Part shown: positions 24,521-34,188 of the stretch, in pieces
How the letters are laid out: each line of letters opens with the position of its first letter
Numbering within the stretch: the stretch's first letter is position 1
Assembly: GCA_002345925.1 (NCBI GenBank)
Contig: DDWM01000003.1
Coordinates: forward strand, 1,160-64,680
From: Actinobacteria bacterium UBA2286
GTDB lineage: Bacteria > Actinomycetota > Coriobacteriia > Anaerosomatales > Anaerosomataceae
DNA: 63,521 nucleotides
Direction of reading: 5' to 3'
Translations under genes and position numbers: made by a program
The notes under the pieces: generated by a model
The model's database searches: none
What the model saw: the letters and a program-made list of their open reading frames with translations, nothing else
Told to the model about the DNA's origin: nothing

Positions 24521-25651
24521 CTACTCGTATTCCGGAAGCGCCCAGTTGTGGATGTAATCAATGACGTGCAAGGAGTCATCTGCGGCGTGTGCAAACTCGC
24601 GCGCGCCCGCATCTACTGACTCGTAGCCGTGATTCCCGAAGACTTTGTCCATGATGTTCACGTGCTCGTCGGCGTAGAACATGACGGCGTGGCTACCGGC
24701 GACCGGGCCCTGAAGCAGCGCCGCCTCCACGCCCCCATACGCGTTGGTCCGCCGGTAGGTGTACCCCATGCGGGTGAACGGGAAGTAGATGCCGGCCGAC
24801 GGGTCATTGATGCCGAGGAAGTTGTTCACATAGATGACTTCATCAAGGCTCAAACTGCCGCCCTTATCCCCCGCGCCCGCCAGGAAACACGCAGCGCGAT
24901 CAAGATCGGATGCGGTCATCTCGGTTCCGCTGCCCTGCTCGCACAGGTACGCCAACGGACCCATGAACTCCACGCCACGAGTGAGCCCGGAGAGATAGCC
25001 GTTGAGCATGAGCTGCCGATAGAGCGCGAGGTTCTCGCGCGGGGAGTCGATCGCTTTCACTTCGTCGCCCACAGTCAGCAGCAGCCGGCCCGCAGGATCA
25101 AGCGCTATGCTGTCACATGCGTTGACCGAGGCTATCGCCTCGGCGTAGCCCTGGTCGATGACTTCGCTCGGCGCCCGGGCAAGGCTCAAGCGACCAAACT
25201 CCACCGGCTGGGTGTACGTGGCGTACACCTCGGGGACAAGACCCTCAACATCCAGAGGAACCAGGCCGAGGAATTCGGCTGGCAGTACGCCATCGGGATC
25301 ATTCGCGATGGGCTGGGAGAACCCGCTGGGGTCCTCGACCGGGTAAAGCGGTGTTGCCCCGTCGGCGCTCCACACCCACGTGTACAACACAGGAACACCG
25401 TTCAGGTCACGGACGATAACGTAAAGATCGCCGTATAGGGTCCCCTTCTCAATACCTGGCTCGCTGTTGCCGCGACCCGGGTCGGTCGGCGCATCAGACG
25501 TTGGCTCGGGCTCAACCACCGGGTCGACAGGGACGACGATCGGATCCGCGGGTGGCGGTGTGCTCCCGCCTCCGGATCCGCCCCGCGCCAACGCCACCAT
25601 CGGCACACATAGCACCAGCACTAGCACATACGCGAATAGCCTTCTTCTCAT
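24521..25651 (-). CDS. Secreted protein of unknown function with Pro-rich linker
   Basis: I do not recognise this 376-aa protein. It has a Sec signal (about 1-22), then a Gly/Ser/Pro/Val-rich linker (about 23-68), then a globular region without Cys clusters. That region begins LYGDLYVIVRDLNGVPVLYTWVW and ends with HVNIMDKVFGNHGYESVDAGAREFAHAADDSLHVIDYIHNWALPEYE. The early part reads like a beta domain that handles the phrase 'YVIVRDLNGVP', as in some actinobacterial secreted proteins of unknown function. ATG 25651 follows GAGGGG by nine bases. It ends against the bidirectional terminator and is divergent from the exporter operon. Confidence 0.55.
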   Translation of the reverse strand: MRRRLFAYVLVLVLCVPMVALARGGSGGGSTPPPADPIVVPVDPVVEPEPTSDAPTDPGRGNSEPGIEKGTLYGDLYVIVRDLNGVPVLYTWVWSADGATPLYPVEDPSGFSQPIANDPDGVLPAEFLGLVPLDVEGLVPEVYATYTQPVEFGRLSLARAPSEVIDQGYAEAIASVNACDSIALDPAGRLLLTVGDEVKAIDSPRENLALYRQLMLNGYLSGLTRGVEFMGPLAYLCEQGSGTEMTASDLDRAACFLAGAGDKGGSLSLDEVIYVNNFLGINDPSAGIYFPFTRMGYTYRRTNAYGGVEAALLQGPVAGSHAVMFYADEHVNIMDKVFGNHGYESVDAGAREFAHAADDSLHVIDYIHNWALPEYE

Positions 25652-25948
25652 GACAGCCATCCCCTCTCGCGTCCGTTTGAACTGTTCGGGGCGACCCATC
25701 TGATTGAACACACGTCTTCGCTGCATCAGGACGCGAGTCGGTCTCACCGCTGGCTCATACCGGAGATACAGGTGACCGTTTGAAACCCCGGTAGTCAACA
25801 CCCCCCGCGACCCCCGAGAGGGGTCGCTCCTCGCTTATCAGTACCCCGGGGATACGGGTAGGCTGCATGAAACGGATGCCAGCAGTAGGTAATAAGGATG
25901 CCAGATGCACCATAGGACTAGGCGCTCTGTCGTCGCTCCAAGAAGTTG
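25652..25948. other. Divergent upstream region with a hairpin
   Basis: This is 297 bases between the secreted protein gene and the exporter operon. An 8-bp stem GCGACCCC/GGGGTCGC (25807-25814 with 25820-25827) and several G/C runs lie near its centre. I compared it with riboswitch consensus patterns I know and saw no match. No reading frame in it has a ribosome site. Confidence 0.4.
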
Positions 25949-27220
25949 ATGCTTGACGTCCGGCGTCGTCTGGTTTATAGGTTAGTGAGCGATAACTACG
26001 GCGAATGGATCGACGTGTCAGAAGCACGTACAAAAGGCGCGTATACAGACATATGGAAGCGGGTCGCGATCATCGCGACCGCGTTCGCGCTCCTCGGTGC
26101 AGTCAGCTACGCGGTGTCTTACTTCCAGCACCAGAGCACGCTGGACAAGGGGTACCTTGAGGTCGCGGCCAACGTTCGCGCACAGACATACACCGTGCGC
26201 GCTCCTGCGATCATCGCGCCAACCATCGACGCGACGGTCGGGTTCGCGAAAGCGACGACCACAACCGCGAAGAAGCCCGATACCGCCAGCCGAACTGTGC
26301 TCACCAACCTCATCACTGAGGTGTTCGTTGCCGAAGGCGACACAGTCGTGGCCGGCCAGGAGCTAGCGCGATTTGACTCGGCACTCCTGGATCTTGCCGT
26401 GAAGCAGGCTGAGACGGCCGCAGCAAAGTCACGAACCGACATCGACGTGCTCGCCGATGCGCTCGGGACGATCAGCAGCAACCAAGCCGACATCGCGAAA
26501 GCCAAGCGCGACTTGCTGGCGTCGCTCGCAGAGGCGAAGACGCAGCGCGCCGACCTCGCCGCCCAGCTGAAGCAGCTTGAAAGCATGCCTACGCCGCCGC
26601 CAGGGTCGGTGCTCCCTACCGGCACGCCGAATCCAGCCGAGCTCATCCCACAACTCAAGGCCGGGCTCGCCCAGATCGACGCTGGCATCGCGAAGATGGA
26701 GTCCGGCTTGCGCACGATGGCTTCCGGCTCAACCAAGCTCTCCGACGCCAAGACGCAAGCAACAAACGGCCGAGAGCTTCTTGTACTTGTCGCGGACGCG
26801 CGCGATGTGGCGACCGAACTCGCGAAGGCGCGGCGTGACTCGGCAGTTATCACGGCTCCCGTGGACGGACTGGTCACCTTCGCCCGACGCGCCGGCAGCA
26901 CGGCCATGGTGAACGCACCGCTCTTCCGCATTTCGCCCGACACGGCAACGCTGATCGACACCTACCTCACCGCCGCGCAACTCGCGCGAGTGAGCGTTGG
27001 CGACGCGGCCGAGGTCACCTACGACTCCGGCGCCGACCTTGTGATGCACGGCCGTGTCACGGGGATTGGCATTACCTCTGCCTTCCCACCGACGACGTTC
27101 TCGACCGATGTAGTGCACATGACCCGCACGACCCGTGTGACCATCACGCTCGAAGGTGGCGCGAAGCCGCCAGCCGGCACGCCGGTTGACCTCACTATCC
27201 GGACCGACTCGCGCAACTAG
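25949..27220 (+). CDS. HlyD-type membrane fusion protein (first of two)
   Basis: About 423 aa. One N-terminal TM helix (about 35-55), a long alpha-helical hairpin (about 145-285) with an internal Pro-rich piece (PTPPPGSVLPTGTPNP), and lipoyl/barrel segments before and after. These include ITEVFVAEGDTVVAGQELARF and APVDGLVTFARRAGSTAMVNAPLF. It is the adaptor of an export system. The start is uncertain: ATG 25949 lacks a good ribosome site, and TTG 25946 or GTG 25985 are alternatives. It opens a seven-gene operon with a second HlyD, two ABC ATPases, two permeases and a TetR regulator. Confidence 0.82.
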   Translation: MLDVRRRLVYRLVSDNYGEWIDVSEARTKGAYTDIWKRVAIIATAFALLGAVSYAVSYFQHQSTLDKGYLEVAANVRAQTYTVRAPAIIAPTIDATVGFAKATTTTAKKPDTASRTVLTNLITEVFVAEGDTVVAGQELARFDSALLDLAVKQAETAAAKSRTDIDVLADALGTISSNQADIAKAKRDLLASLAEAKTQRADLAAQLKQLESMPTPPPGSVLPTGTPNPAELIPQLKAGLAQIDAGIAKMESGLRTMASGSTKLSDAKTQATNGRELLVLVADARDVATELAKARRDSAVITAPVDGLVTFARRAGSTAMVNAPLFRISPDTATLIDTYLTAAQLARVSVGDAAEVTYDSGADLVMHGRVTGIGITSAFPPTTFSTDVVHMTRTTRVTITLEGGAKPPAGTPVDLTIRTDSRN

Positions 27221-27256
27221 CGCGTTGTAGCGACAGCAGACAGGAGCGCTGAACGA

Positions 27257-28024
27257 ATGAAACGCATCATGCCCGTCCTTCTCATACTGGTGCTGGCAGG
27301 CGTCGCAGCCTGGTACTTCCTTCTCGGCGGGAATGCGACAACGGAGACCGTCACCCTTGGCGGAAGCGGCACGATCGAGACCGACCAGGTGGTCATCTCA
27401 CCGCAGACATCCGGCCGCATCGTGGATGCGCCCACCGAAGATGGCGTGCAGGTGGCCAGGGGCGACACCCTGTACAGTCTCGATGCCTCGCTCGCCAAGC
27501 TCCAGGTGAAGCAGGCCGAGGCGGGCGTGACCGCTGCCGAGGCCGCTTACAAGCAAGCAAAGGATGACAAGGACACGACGGCCGAGATAGCCTCGGCCAA
27601 AGCGCAGCTGGACCAGGCGAAAGTAGCCGTCGACATGGCGAAGGTGCAGCTGGGCTACGCGACGATCAAGTCGCCGATTGACGGCGTTCTCACCAACATC
27701 GTGCTGAAGACCGGCGAGAATGCACTTCCCGGCGGCACCCTTGCAGTCGTGAGCAACCCCGCAAGCCTTACCGTCACGATCTACGTGCCCGAGAACCAGA
27801 TCGGCCAGGTGACGGTCGGCCAGATCGGCGATCTTATCACCGACTCCACGACCAAGACGTACCACGCCTCGGTCATCTTCATCGGCTCGCAGGCCGAGTA
27901 CACCCCCGCGTCCATCGAGACCAAAGACCAGCGTGTGAAGCTCGTCTACCAGGTGCGCCTGCGCCTGACCGACGCTGACAGCGCACTCAAGGCCGGCATG
28001 CCTGCGGACGTGACTCTCAGGTGA
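27257..28024 (+). CDS. HlyD-type membrane fusion protein (second, YbhG-like)
   Basis: The 255-aa product has an N-terminal signal-anchor (about 4-24), a split lipoyl domain (VVISPQTSGRIVDAPTEDGVQVARGDTLYSLD and YATIKSPIDGVLTNIVLKTGENALPGG), a short helical hairpin between them, and a C-terminal barrel. It is the standard small periplasmic adaptor of YbhG type. The stop overlaps the GTG of the first ATPase gene (GTGA), so translation is coupled. Having two different adaptors in one operon is unusual. Confidence 0.88.
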   Translation: MKRIMPVLLILVLAGVAAWYFLLGGNATTETVTLGGSGTIETDQVVISPQTSGRIVDAPTEDGVQVARGDTLYSLDASLAKLQVKQAEAGVTAAEAAYKQAKDDKDTTAEIASAKAQLDQAKVAVDMAKVQLGYATIKSPIDGVLTNIVLKTGENALPGGTLAVVSNPASLTVTIYVPENQIGQVTVGQIGDLITDSTTKTYHASVIFIGSQAEYTPASIETKDQRVKLVYQVRLRLTDADSALKAGMPADVTLR

Positions 28025-29010
28025 CCACGCCCGCTGTAGCAGACGAGCTCGCGCTCGATGTCCGAGACCTACGCAAGAGCTTCAAGGCGGTCGCGGCGGT
28101 CGACGGCGTCACGATGACCGTGCCGAAAGGCGAGGTCTTCGGACTTGTCGGGCCGGACGGCGCGGGAAAGTCGACACTCATCCGCATGATGGCGACCGTG
28201 CTCGCGCCTACCAGCGGCGACGCATTCGTGTTCGGCCACTCGGTTGTGAGCGAAGCCGCGAAAGTGAAGCCGCGCATCGGCTACATGTCGCAGGCGTTCT
28301 CGCTCTACCGTGACCTCACCGTTCGCGAGAACCTCGAGTTCTTCGCCGAGCTCCGTGGCGTCCCGCGCAAGGACATGGCGTCCCGCTCGGCAAAGCTGTT
28401 GGAGTTTTCGGGGCTGACCGAGTTCGCCAAGCGCCAGGCGCAGTACCTCTCAGGCGGCATGAAGCAGAAGCTTGCGCTCGCAGCGACGCTCATAAGCGAG
28501 CCCGACCTGCTCTTCCTGGACGAGCCGACAACAGGCGTCGACCCCGTCTCGCGCCGGGAGTTCTGGCGGATCATCTCGGGACTGCATCGGCAGGGCATCA
28601 CAGTGTTCGTGGCCACGCCGTATATGGACGAAGCCGAGCGGTGCGACGAGATCGCATTCATGACGCAAGGTCGGATCATCTTGCGAGACACCCCCGCTGG
28701 AATGAAGAGCAGGGTACCCGGGCAAGTCATCGAGGTGGATGTGAACGACTACCGCGCCGCGATGCCGGTGGTCCGTGCGCTGCCGTTCGCAACGAGCGTG
28801 GAGGTCTCCGGCGAGCACCTGCGGGTGCTTGTGAGCGGCGAGTATGAGGTGTGCGAGGCCAGTATCCGCTCGGCGATCGAAGGCGCAGGCCTCACGGTGC
28901 GCAAGATCCGACAGACGCCCACCGATCTTGAGATGGCGTTCGCGGCACTCATCCCCACAGCGACGCTGCCCGACCGCGACGACGCCGACGCACTGGCGGT
29001 GGCCGAATGA
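28021..29010 (+). CDS. ABC exporter ATP-binding protein (first; YbhF N-half-like)
   Basis: The 329-aa product has all ABC motifs: Walker A GPDGAGKST, Q-loop YMSQAFSLYRDLTVRENL, signature LSGGMKQK, Walker B LLFLDEPTTGVDP, and a C-terminal regulatory extension. The Walker A sequence GPDGAGKS and the motif order match the N-terminal half of the tandem ATPase YbhF of E. coli. It overlaps the preceding HlyD gene and the following permease gene by four bases each, so all are made in fixed ratio. The switch region reads VFVATPYMDEAERC, with Thr where the usual His is found; in this subfamily the first site is often degenerate. Confidence 0.93.
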   Translation: MTTPAVADELALDVRDLRKSFKAVAAVDGVTMTVPKGEVFGLVGPDGAGKSTLIRMMATVLAPTSGDAFVFGHSVVSEAAKVKPRIGYMSQAFSLYRDLTVRENLEFFAELRGVPRKDMASRSAKLLEFSGLTEFAKRQAQYLSGGMKQKLALAATLISEPDLLFLDEPTTGVDPVSRREFWRIISGLHRQGITVFVATPYMDEAERCDEIAFMTQGRIILRDTPAGMKSRVPGQVIEVDVNDYRAAMPVVRALPFATSVEVSGEHLRVLVSGEYEVCEASIRSAIEGAGLTVRKIRQTPTDLEMAFAALIPTATLPDRDDADALAVAE

Positions 29011-30134
29011 GACGCATCTACGCAATCGCGCGCAAGGAGTTCATCCACATCATTCGCGACCCACGGACGATGATCGCAGTACTGATCATGCCGCTGCTGC
29101 AGCTCTTCTTGTTCAGCTACGCAGTCTCCTTCGACGTGAAGGACCTGCCGACGGCGCTGCTTGACCAGGACCACACAGCGACCAGCCGCCAGTATGTGGA
29201 CGCCCTCAAGCAATCCAATTACTTCGTCGTGAACAAGAATCTCACGTCCGTGAGCGAGATCGACGGCGTCTTCGACCGCAACGATTCACGCGTGGTGGTC
29301 GTCATCAGCCCCGGCTTCGGCGATTCGGTCGCTGCAGGACGTGCAGGGGCGGTGCAGATCCTCGTCGACGGCTCCGAGCCCAACTCGGCACAGCTCGGCC
29401 AGGCGTACGCGAACGGCCTCTCACAGATATGGGGCACAAAGACCGCGATCTCTCGTGCCGAGGCAAGCGGCGCCAACCCCGCGATGGCCGGTGGGCTGAG
29501 CGCGCGCACACGCATCTGGTACAACCCCGAGGCGAAGTCGGCAAGCTACCTAGTGCCCGGCCTCATCGTGCTCTTGCTCACCGTCATGACGGTGCAGCAG
29601 ACCGCCAACACTCTCGTGTCCGAGAAGGAACAAGGCACGTACGAGCAGCTGGTTGTCTCACCCATACGACGGATCGAGCTCATGATCGGCAAGGTCATGC
29701 CATGGGCGGTGATGGCAGCACTGAACGTCATCACCATCTCGGCGATCGGGCTGCTCGTCTTCCAGATCCCGTTCAGGGGTTCGGTGCTGCTCTTCGCGCT
29801 ATCGAGCTTCCTGTTCGTGCTGTGCGTGCTCGGGTTGGGACTAGTCATCTCGGCGCGCTCATCGTCAACGGAAGTGGCCAACCAGCTGGCTATGATGATC
29901 AGCTTCCTGCCGGCGTTCATGCTCTCGGGTTTTGTCTTCCCGCTCGCGAACATCCCACCGGTGCTGCAGGGGATCTCGTACCTGTTCCCGGCGCGCTACA
30001 TGACCGTCATCTCGCGCACGGTGTTCCTTAAGGGCGGCGGCTGGGATGTTCTCTGGCCACAGATCGCCGCGCTTGCGGTGTATGCGGTCGTCATCATCAC
30101 GCTTTCGTCACTCCTGTATCGAGAGAGGTCGTGA
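29007..30134 (+). CDS. ABC-2 type permease (YbhS-like)
   Basis: The 375-aa product has one N-terminal TM helix, a large extracytoplasmic domain (about 45-180), and five C-terminal TM helices. The ABC-2 signature is present around VSEKEQGTYEQLVVSPIRRIELMIGKVMP. It pairs with the following permease, which has the same layout, to form the membrane heterodimer. Start overlaps the ATPase stop (ATGA). Confidence 0.93.
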   Translation: MRRIYAIARKEFIHIIRDPRTMIAVLIMPLLQLFLFSYAVSFDVKDLPTALLDQDHTATSRQYVDALKQSNYFVVNKNLTSVSEIDGVFDRNDSRVVVVISPGFGDSVAAGRAGAVQILVDGSEPNSAQLGQAYANGLSQIWGTKTAISRAEASGANPAMAGGLSARTRIWYNPEAKSASYLVPGLIVLLLTVMTVQQTANTLVSEKEQGTYEQLVVSPIRRIELMIGKVMPWAVMAALNVITISAIGLLVFQIPFRGSVLLFALSSFLFVLCVLGLGLVISARSSSTEVANQLAMMISFLPAFMLSGFVFPLANIPPVLQGISYLFPARYMTVISRTVFLKGGGWDVLWPQIAALAVYAVVIITLSSLLYRERS

Positions 30135-31258
30135 CCGCGATGTCCTGGCGACGCATAGGCCTTCTCATCTGGAAGGAATTCACGCAGCTCAAGCGAGACC
30201 GCTCGATGCTGCCCATCATCTTCATCATGCCGGTGCTGCAGCTCATCATGTTCGGCTATGTCATCGGCACCGACGTGCGTGACATCCGCACGGCCGTGGT
30301 CGACCGCGACGGCACCCCGGAGGCGCAGCTCGTCATCGACAGCTTCGTGAACTCCGGCTACTTCATGCAAGTCGCCGCGCCCTCGACTGACGCCGAGATG
30401 CAGAAGCTCATCGACGGCAACAAGGCGCAGGTGGCGATCGTCATCCCCGACGGATTCGCAGACAGCGTTCACGCCGGGCGGGCAACGCAAGTCGGGATAG
30501 TCGTCGACGGCTCGGACAGCAAGACGGCGTCGGTAGCGTCCGGGTACGCCGGGCAGGTGGTGGCATCACTCAGCAAGAAGCTCTATCCGGCGATGGCCTC
30601 GGTGAGCGGCGGTAGCGTGGATGCCCGGGTGCGGGTGCTCTTCAACCCCACGCTGCGCTCGGTCAACTCGATGGTGCCAGCGCTCCTTGCCTTCATCCTC
30701 ATGATGTCGACGCAGACCACGATGAGCCAGGCTATCGTGAAAGAACGCGAGCGCGGAACACTGGAGCAACTCTTCGTCACCCCGATCGGGCGGGCCGAGT
30801 ACCTCATCGGCAAGCTCGTGCCGTACGTCATCATCGCGATCATCCAGATCACGCTCGTGTTCACGATCGGCACGTTCTGGTTCAAGGTGCCGTTCAACGG
30901 CAGCCTGCTTGTCCTTGGTGCTGGGCTCGCGCTCTTCGCGCTCACGGCGCTTGGTCTCGGATTGATCGTCTCGCTGCTCTCAAAGACGCGCTACCAGGCG
31001 CAACAGGCGACGACGTTTCTCATGGTGCCGTCTATGATGCTCTCGGGATTCGTCTTCCCGCTTGAGTCGATGCCAAAGCTCCTCTACCCGATCTCGTACC
31101 TGATCCCCCTGCGCTACATCCTTGTGATCGTACGCTCCAACTTCATGAAGGGCTCCGGATTCGTCGCACTCTGGCCGCAGTTCGCAGCCATGGCGGTCTT
31201 CGCCATCGTGGTGTTCGGGTTCGGGCTCTCCCGCTTCCAGAAGCAGCTGAACGACTGA
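30131..31258 (+). CDS. ABC-2 type permease (YbhR-like)
   Basis: The 375-aa product has the same architecture as the preceding permease: TM1, an extracytoplasmic domain, and five C-terminal TM helices with KERERGTLEQLFVTPIGRAEYLIGK. GTG 30131 overlaps the preceding stop (GTGA). The two paralogues resemble each other along their length and are assumed to form the transport channel together. Confidence 0.93.
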   Translation: MTAMSWRRIGLLIWKEFTQLKRDRSMLPIIFIMPVLQLIMFGYVIGTDVRDIRTAVVDRDGTPEAQLVIDSFVNSGYFMQVAAPSTDAEMQKLIDGNKAQVAIVIPDGFADSVHAGRATQVGIVVDGSDSKTASVASGYAGQVVASLSKKLYPAMASVSGGSVDARVRVLFNPTLRSVNSMVPALLAFILMMSTQTTMSQAIVKERERGTLEQLFVTPIGRAEYLIGKLVPYVIIAIIQITLVFTIGTFWFKVPFNGSLLVLGAGLALFALTALGLGLIVSLLSKTRYQAQQATTFLMVPSMMLSGFVFPLESMPKLLYPISYLIPLRYILVIVRSNFMKGSGFVALWPQFAAMAVFAIVVFGFGLSRFQKQLND

Positions 31259-31268
31259 TGAACGGACT

Positions 31269-32273
31269 GTGACCATGCGATTTCCCTGGCAAAGAAGCTC
31301 CGCCGAGACAACCCCGACCGTGCCGGTTGACGCTGCGCACGCCATCGAGGTGCGCGGCCTGCGCAAGACGTTCGGCGAATTCGTCGCGGTGAACTCGATT
31401 GACTTCAACGTTGGCCACGGCGAGATTTTCGGGTTCCTCGGCCCAAACGGGTCGGGGAAGACCACTACGATTCGCATGCTCTGCGGTGTCATCGCGCCGA
31501 CTGACGGTGGCGCACGCGTGATGGGCTACGACGTCACGTCCGAGTCCGAACGCGTGCGCGAGAACATCGGGTACATGTCGCAGAAGTTCTCGCTCTTCCA
31601 GGACCTCACGGTGGATGAGAACCTCAAGTTCTACGCTGGCATCTATGGCCTCTCGGATGAAAAGTTCGCCGAGCGACGCGAGTACATCCTCACGATGGCG
31701 GATCTGCACGGGCGCGAGAACGAAATGACGGGCGACCTCTCAGTGGGCTGGAAGCAGCGCCTTGCGCTTGGCTGCGCAACGATTCACGAGCCGAAGTTGA
31801 TCTTCCTCGACGAGCCAACATCGGGTGTCGACCCGATGGCCCGCCGCCAGTTTTGGGAACTTCTGCACGACCTTGCGGCAAACGGTGTCACGCTCTTTGT
31901 CACGACCCACTACATGGATGAAGCTACTCACTGCAACCGACTCGCGTTCATATATCGGGGAGATATCATCGCCGAAGGCACTCCCAATGAGGTCAAAGGC
32001 GCGCTGATGCGCGACACTATCCTCCAGGTGGAAGTCGATGATGGTGAAGGCGCTCTGGCCGCGCTCGAAGGCATTCCCGGCATCCATGAAGCGTACATGC
32101 AAGGAGCGCTCGTGCATGTGAACGTTGGAGAACGCAATGCTGCCGAGGCCGACCTGCCCGGGCTCCTCGGTCCGCTCGGGTTCACGGTACGATCAGTCGT
32201 GCAGGTCGAGCCCACGCTCGAGGATGCGTTCGTACACCTCGTCACCGGACAGAAGGAGGAGGAATCGCCGTGA
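31269..32273 (+). CDS. ABC exporter ATP-binding protein (second; YbhF C-half-like)
   Basis: The 334-aa product has Walker A GPNGSGKTTT, Walker B LIFLDEPTSGVDP and a normal switch histidine in FVTTHYMDEATHC. The signature is degenerate: LSVGWKQRL instead of LSGGQ. That variant is typical of the second ATPase domain of YbhF-like tandem ATPases, so the operon carries the two halves of a YbhF as separate genes. The pair gives one canonical and one altered composite site. GTG 31269 or ATG 31275 may be the start; the latter has a slightly better ribosome spacing. It overlaps the TetR gene by four bases. Confidence 0.92.
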   Translation: MTMRFPWQRSSAETTPTVPVDAAHAIEVRGLRKTFGEFVAVNSIDFNVGHGEIFGFLGPNGSGKTTTIRMLCGVIAPTDGGARVMGYDVTSESERVRENIGYMSQKFSLFQDLTVDENLKFYAGIYGLSDEKFAERREYILTMADLHGRENEMTGDLSVGWKQRLALGCATIHEPKLIFLDEPTSGVDPMARRQFWELLHDLAANGVTLFVTTHYMDEATHCNRLAFIYRGDIIAEGTPNEVKGALMRDTILQVEVDDGEGALAALEGIPGIHEAYMQGALVHVNVGERNAAEADLPGLLGPLGFTVRSVVQVEPTLEDAFVHLVTGQKEEESP

Positions 32274-32896
32274 TGCGACTCCCGATCGATTCGCCCGTGC
32301 GGTACTTCACGGAGTTCATCGAAGGTAGACGCGGTGAGATTCTCGATGCTGCTCTCGGCGTCTTTGGCGAGAAAGGCTACGAGGCCGGCACGATGCGAGA
32401 GATCGCGGCGGCCGTGGGTGTGAGCGAACCGGCGCTTTACCGGCACTACGCCGGCAAGGAGGCGCTCTTCGAGGAGCTGGTCTCACTGGCGGGCGACCGC
32501 ATCGTGACGCTGGCACGCACTATGATCGCCGACGTACGGCCCGAGAACCTACGTGAGTCGCTCGGCATGCTTATCGAGGCACGCCGGGCCGCATCGACTG
32601 GCCACGAGAGCCCTGTCATCCGGATGCTGCTAGTCTCGGCTCCGCACAGCGGCGTCTTCCTGACCGCGTTTCGGGCGCACCTAGCAACACCAATGGCGGC
32701 GATGCTAGGCGAGCTGGTCCCGCGCGTGGATGGCTACTTCGGCCGCACGTACACCCCCGCCGAGACCAACGACCGCGTTCGCGCGTTCATGAGCCTTTTC
32801 ATCGGTCACTTCATGACTTCGATGGTGCTCGGCGCGGCGCCAACAGACAACGCCACAGTAGACGCGATGCTCAAGATCATGGACTGGACCGAGTAG
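32270..32896 (+). CDS. TetR-family regulator at the end of the exporter operon
   Basis: The 208-aa product has an N-terminal TetR HTH (about 20-66; ILDAALGVFGEKGYEAGTMREIAAAVGVSEPALYRHYAGKEALFEEL) and a helical ligand-binding domain. GTG 32270 overlaps the ATPase stop and has AGGAGG seven bases upstream. In E. coli the ybhGFSR operon is linked to the TetR regulator CecR, so an autoregulated drug-responsive exporter is the natural reading. Here the regulator is last in the operon instead of first. Confidence 0.9.
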   Translation: MMRLPIDSPVRYFTEFIEGRRGEILDAALGVFGEKGYEAGTMREIAAAVGVSEPALYRHYAGKEALFEELVSLAGDRIVTLARTMIADVRPENLRESLGMLIEARRAASTGHESPVIRMLLVSAPHSGVFLTAFRAHLATPMAAMLGELVPRVDGYFGRTYTPAETNDRVRAFMSLFIGHFMTSMVLGAAPTDNATVDAMLKIMDWTE

Positions 32897-32898
32897 CG

Positions 32899-33981
32899 CT
32901 ACTTGGTAGTGCGCAGTATCTTACCCGGGAAGATGCCGACGTTGGCGATCTCGATCTGAACATCCTCGCCAACGACCTTGATCGTGAACGGCACGGGGCT
33001 GTCGCCCTCGACGTTGTTCTTGTCGTACTGACCCTTCACGGTCGGTCCTACCGCCGCCATGTTGAGCGAAGCCATGCCCTTGGCGTTCATGACGCCCGAT
33101 CCAGCTATGACGGGATTCTCGACCGACTCACCGGTCAGAAGATCCGCAAGTTGCGCGTCGATGATTATGAAGCGGAGCTTGTCGTCTCGGCCGATGCCAT
33201 TGACCTTCCCGAAGCTGGAGACAACGCCCATGCTCTGTGTGTATTCGCCCTCTATAGACAGGGAGGCGTGACCGTTGTAGATGCCGCCCACACCGACGTC
33301 CCCACCTGACGCGAAGAAGTCGAGTTCGTAGATGAACTTCCAGCCCTGGTTGTTCTGCTCCTCGGTTCCGCCAGCCTTGATGGTCCAGTCGACCTGTTGA
33401 CCCTTCGCTTTCGCACGGTCAACGAATGCCTGATCGCGTGCCGCAGCGTCCTCCTCGGCGGTCGTATATGCCGAGAAACCGTCGACGTATGCGGTAAGCA
33501 GCGTGCGGCCGCCAGTCTCGACGCGCGTGGTGGCCATGACTTCAGAGATGGAGCCATCCTCGGCAAGCTTCACGATGCAGGCGTCAGGCGACGCGGTGCC
33601 CGGAAGCGAGAATCCGATAGAGCAAGGGGCGCTCGGCTCGTTGCCAGCGGTGTCGACGTACACGCCCGGGCATAAGGCCTTCTCGGCAAGCGTCGGTGCC
33701 GAGACAAGCGGAATCACTATCCAACTGGCACCAGCCTCGACTGCGCCTGCGGGCACGTTCACCGCAGCCTTCGCGTCACCGGTGTCGACGGCCACCCCGC
33801 CGCCCTCTGCCGAGATAGCCAGCGCTGTCCCGTCGCCATCGGCAACGAAAGCTTCAGGGATCTTGGACTTCTCAGCACCCTTCTCGGCGCTGCTTCCACC
33901 GGACGCTCCCCCGCCACACCCGGCAGTCGCCAGAACGAGCATGAATGCGACGCACAGCACGAGCAGTCGATTACGCAACAT
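32899..33981 (-). CDS. Lipoprotein with ZU5-like domain
   Basis: The 360-aa product has a lipoprotein signal (lipobox ATAGC, Cys22) and a low-complexity Gly/Ser/Lys linker. A region from about 55 to 175 resembles a ZU5-like beta domain (AAVNVPAGAVEAGASWIVIP, CSIGFSLPG, LLTAYVDGFSAYT). The C-terminal part (about 195-360) is a beta-rich domain of unknown type. ATG 33981 follows GAGGGGG. It converges with the TetR gene (2 bases apart) and is divergent from the subtilisin-like gene. Confidence 0.6.
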   Translation of the reverse strand: MLRNRLLVLCVAFMLVLATAGCGGGASGGSSAEKGAEKSKIPEAFVADGDGTALAISAEGGGVAVDTGDAKAAVNVPAGAVEAGASWIVIPLVSAPTLAEKALCPGVYVDTAGNEPSAPCSIGFSLPGTASPDACIVKLAEDGSISEVMATTRVETGGRTLLTAYVDGFSAYTTAEEDAAARDQAFVDRAKAKGQQVDWTIKAGGTEEQNNQGWKFIYELDFFASGGDVGVGGIYNGHASLSIEGEYTQSMGVVSSFGKVNGIGRDDKLRFIIIDAQLADLLTGESVENPVIAGSGVMNAKGMASLNMAAVGPTVKGQYDKNNVEGDSPVPFTIKVVGEDVQIEIANVGIFPGKILRTTK

Positions 33982-34188
33982 GGTGCCCCCTCTATCGCAA
34001 AGTCCCCTGCAGCGAATGCTACTCCGCTCACTCGCTGTGCGCTACCGCTTGCATAACGCTCGTCATGCCCTGCCCGCCGACCGGCACGAGCTGCCCGCGC
34101 ACGCCTTGAGGCGCGTCGATCTCACGCCTACCATGAATGTAATTGAGCACGCCCGCGGGGAAAGTGTCCGATGCCAGGGGAGGCAACG

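Noticed and set aside
25652..25948. c-di-GMP or cobalamin riboswitch in the divergent region
   Set aside because: No GNRA/receptor pair or B12-box sequence; only one plain hairpin.
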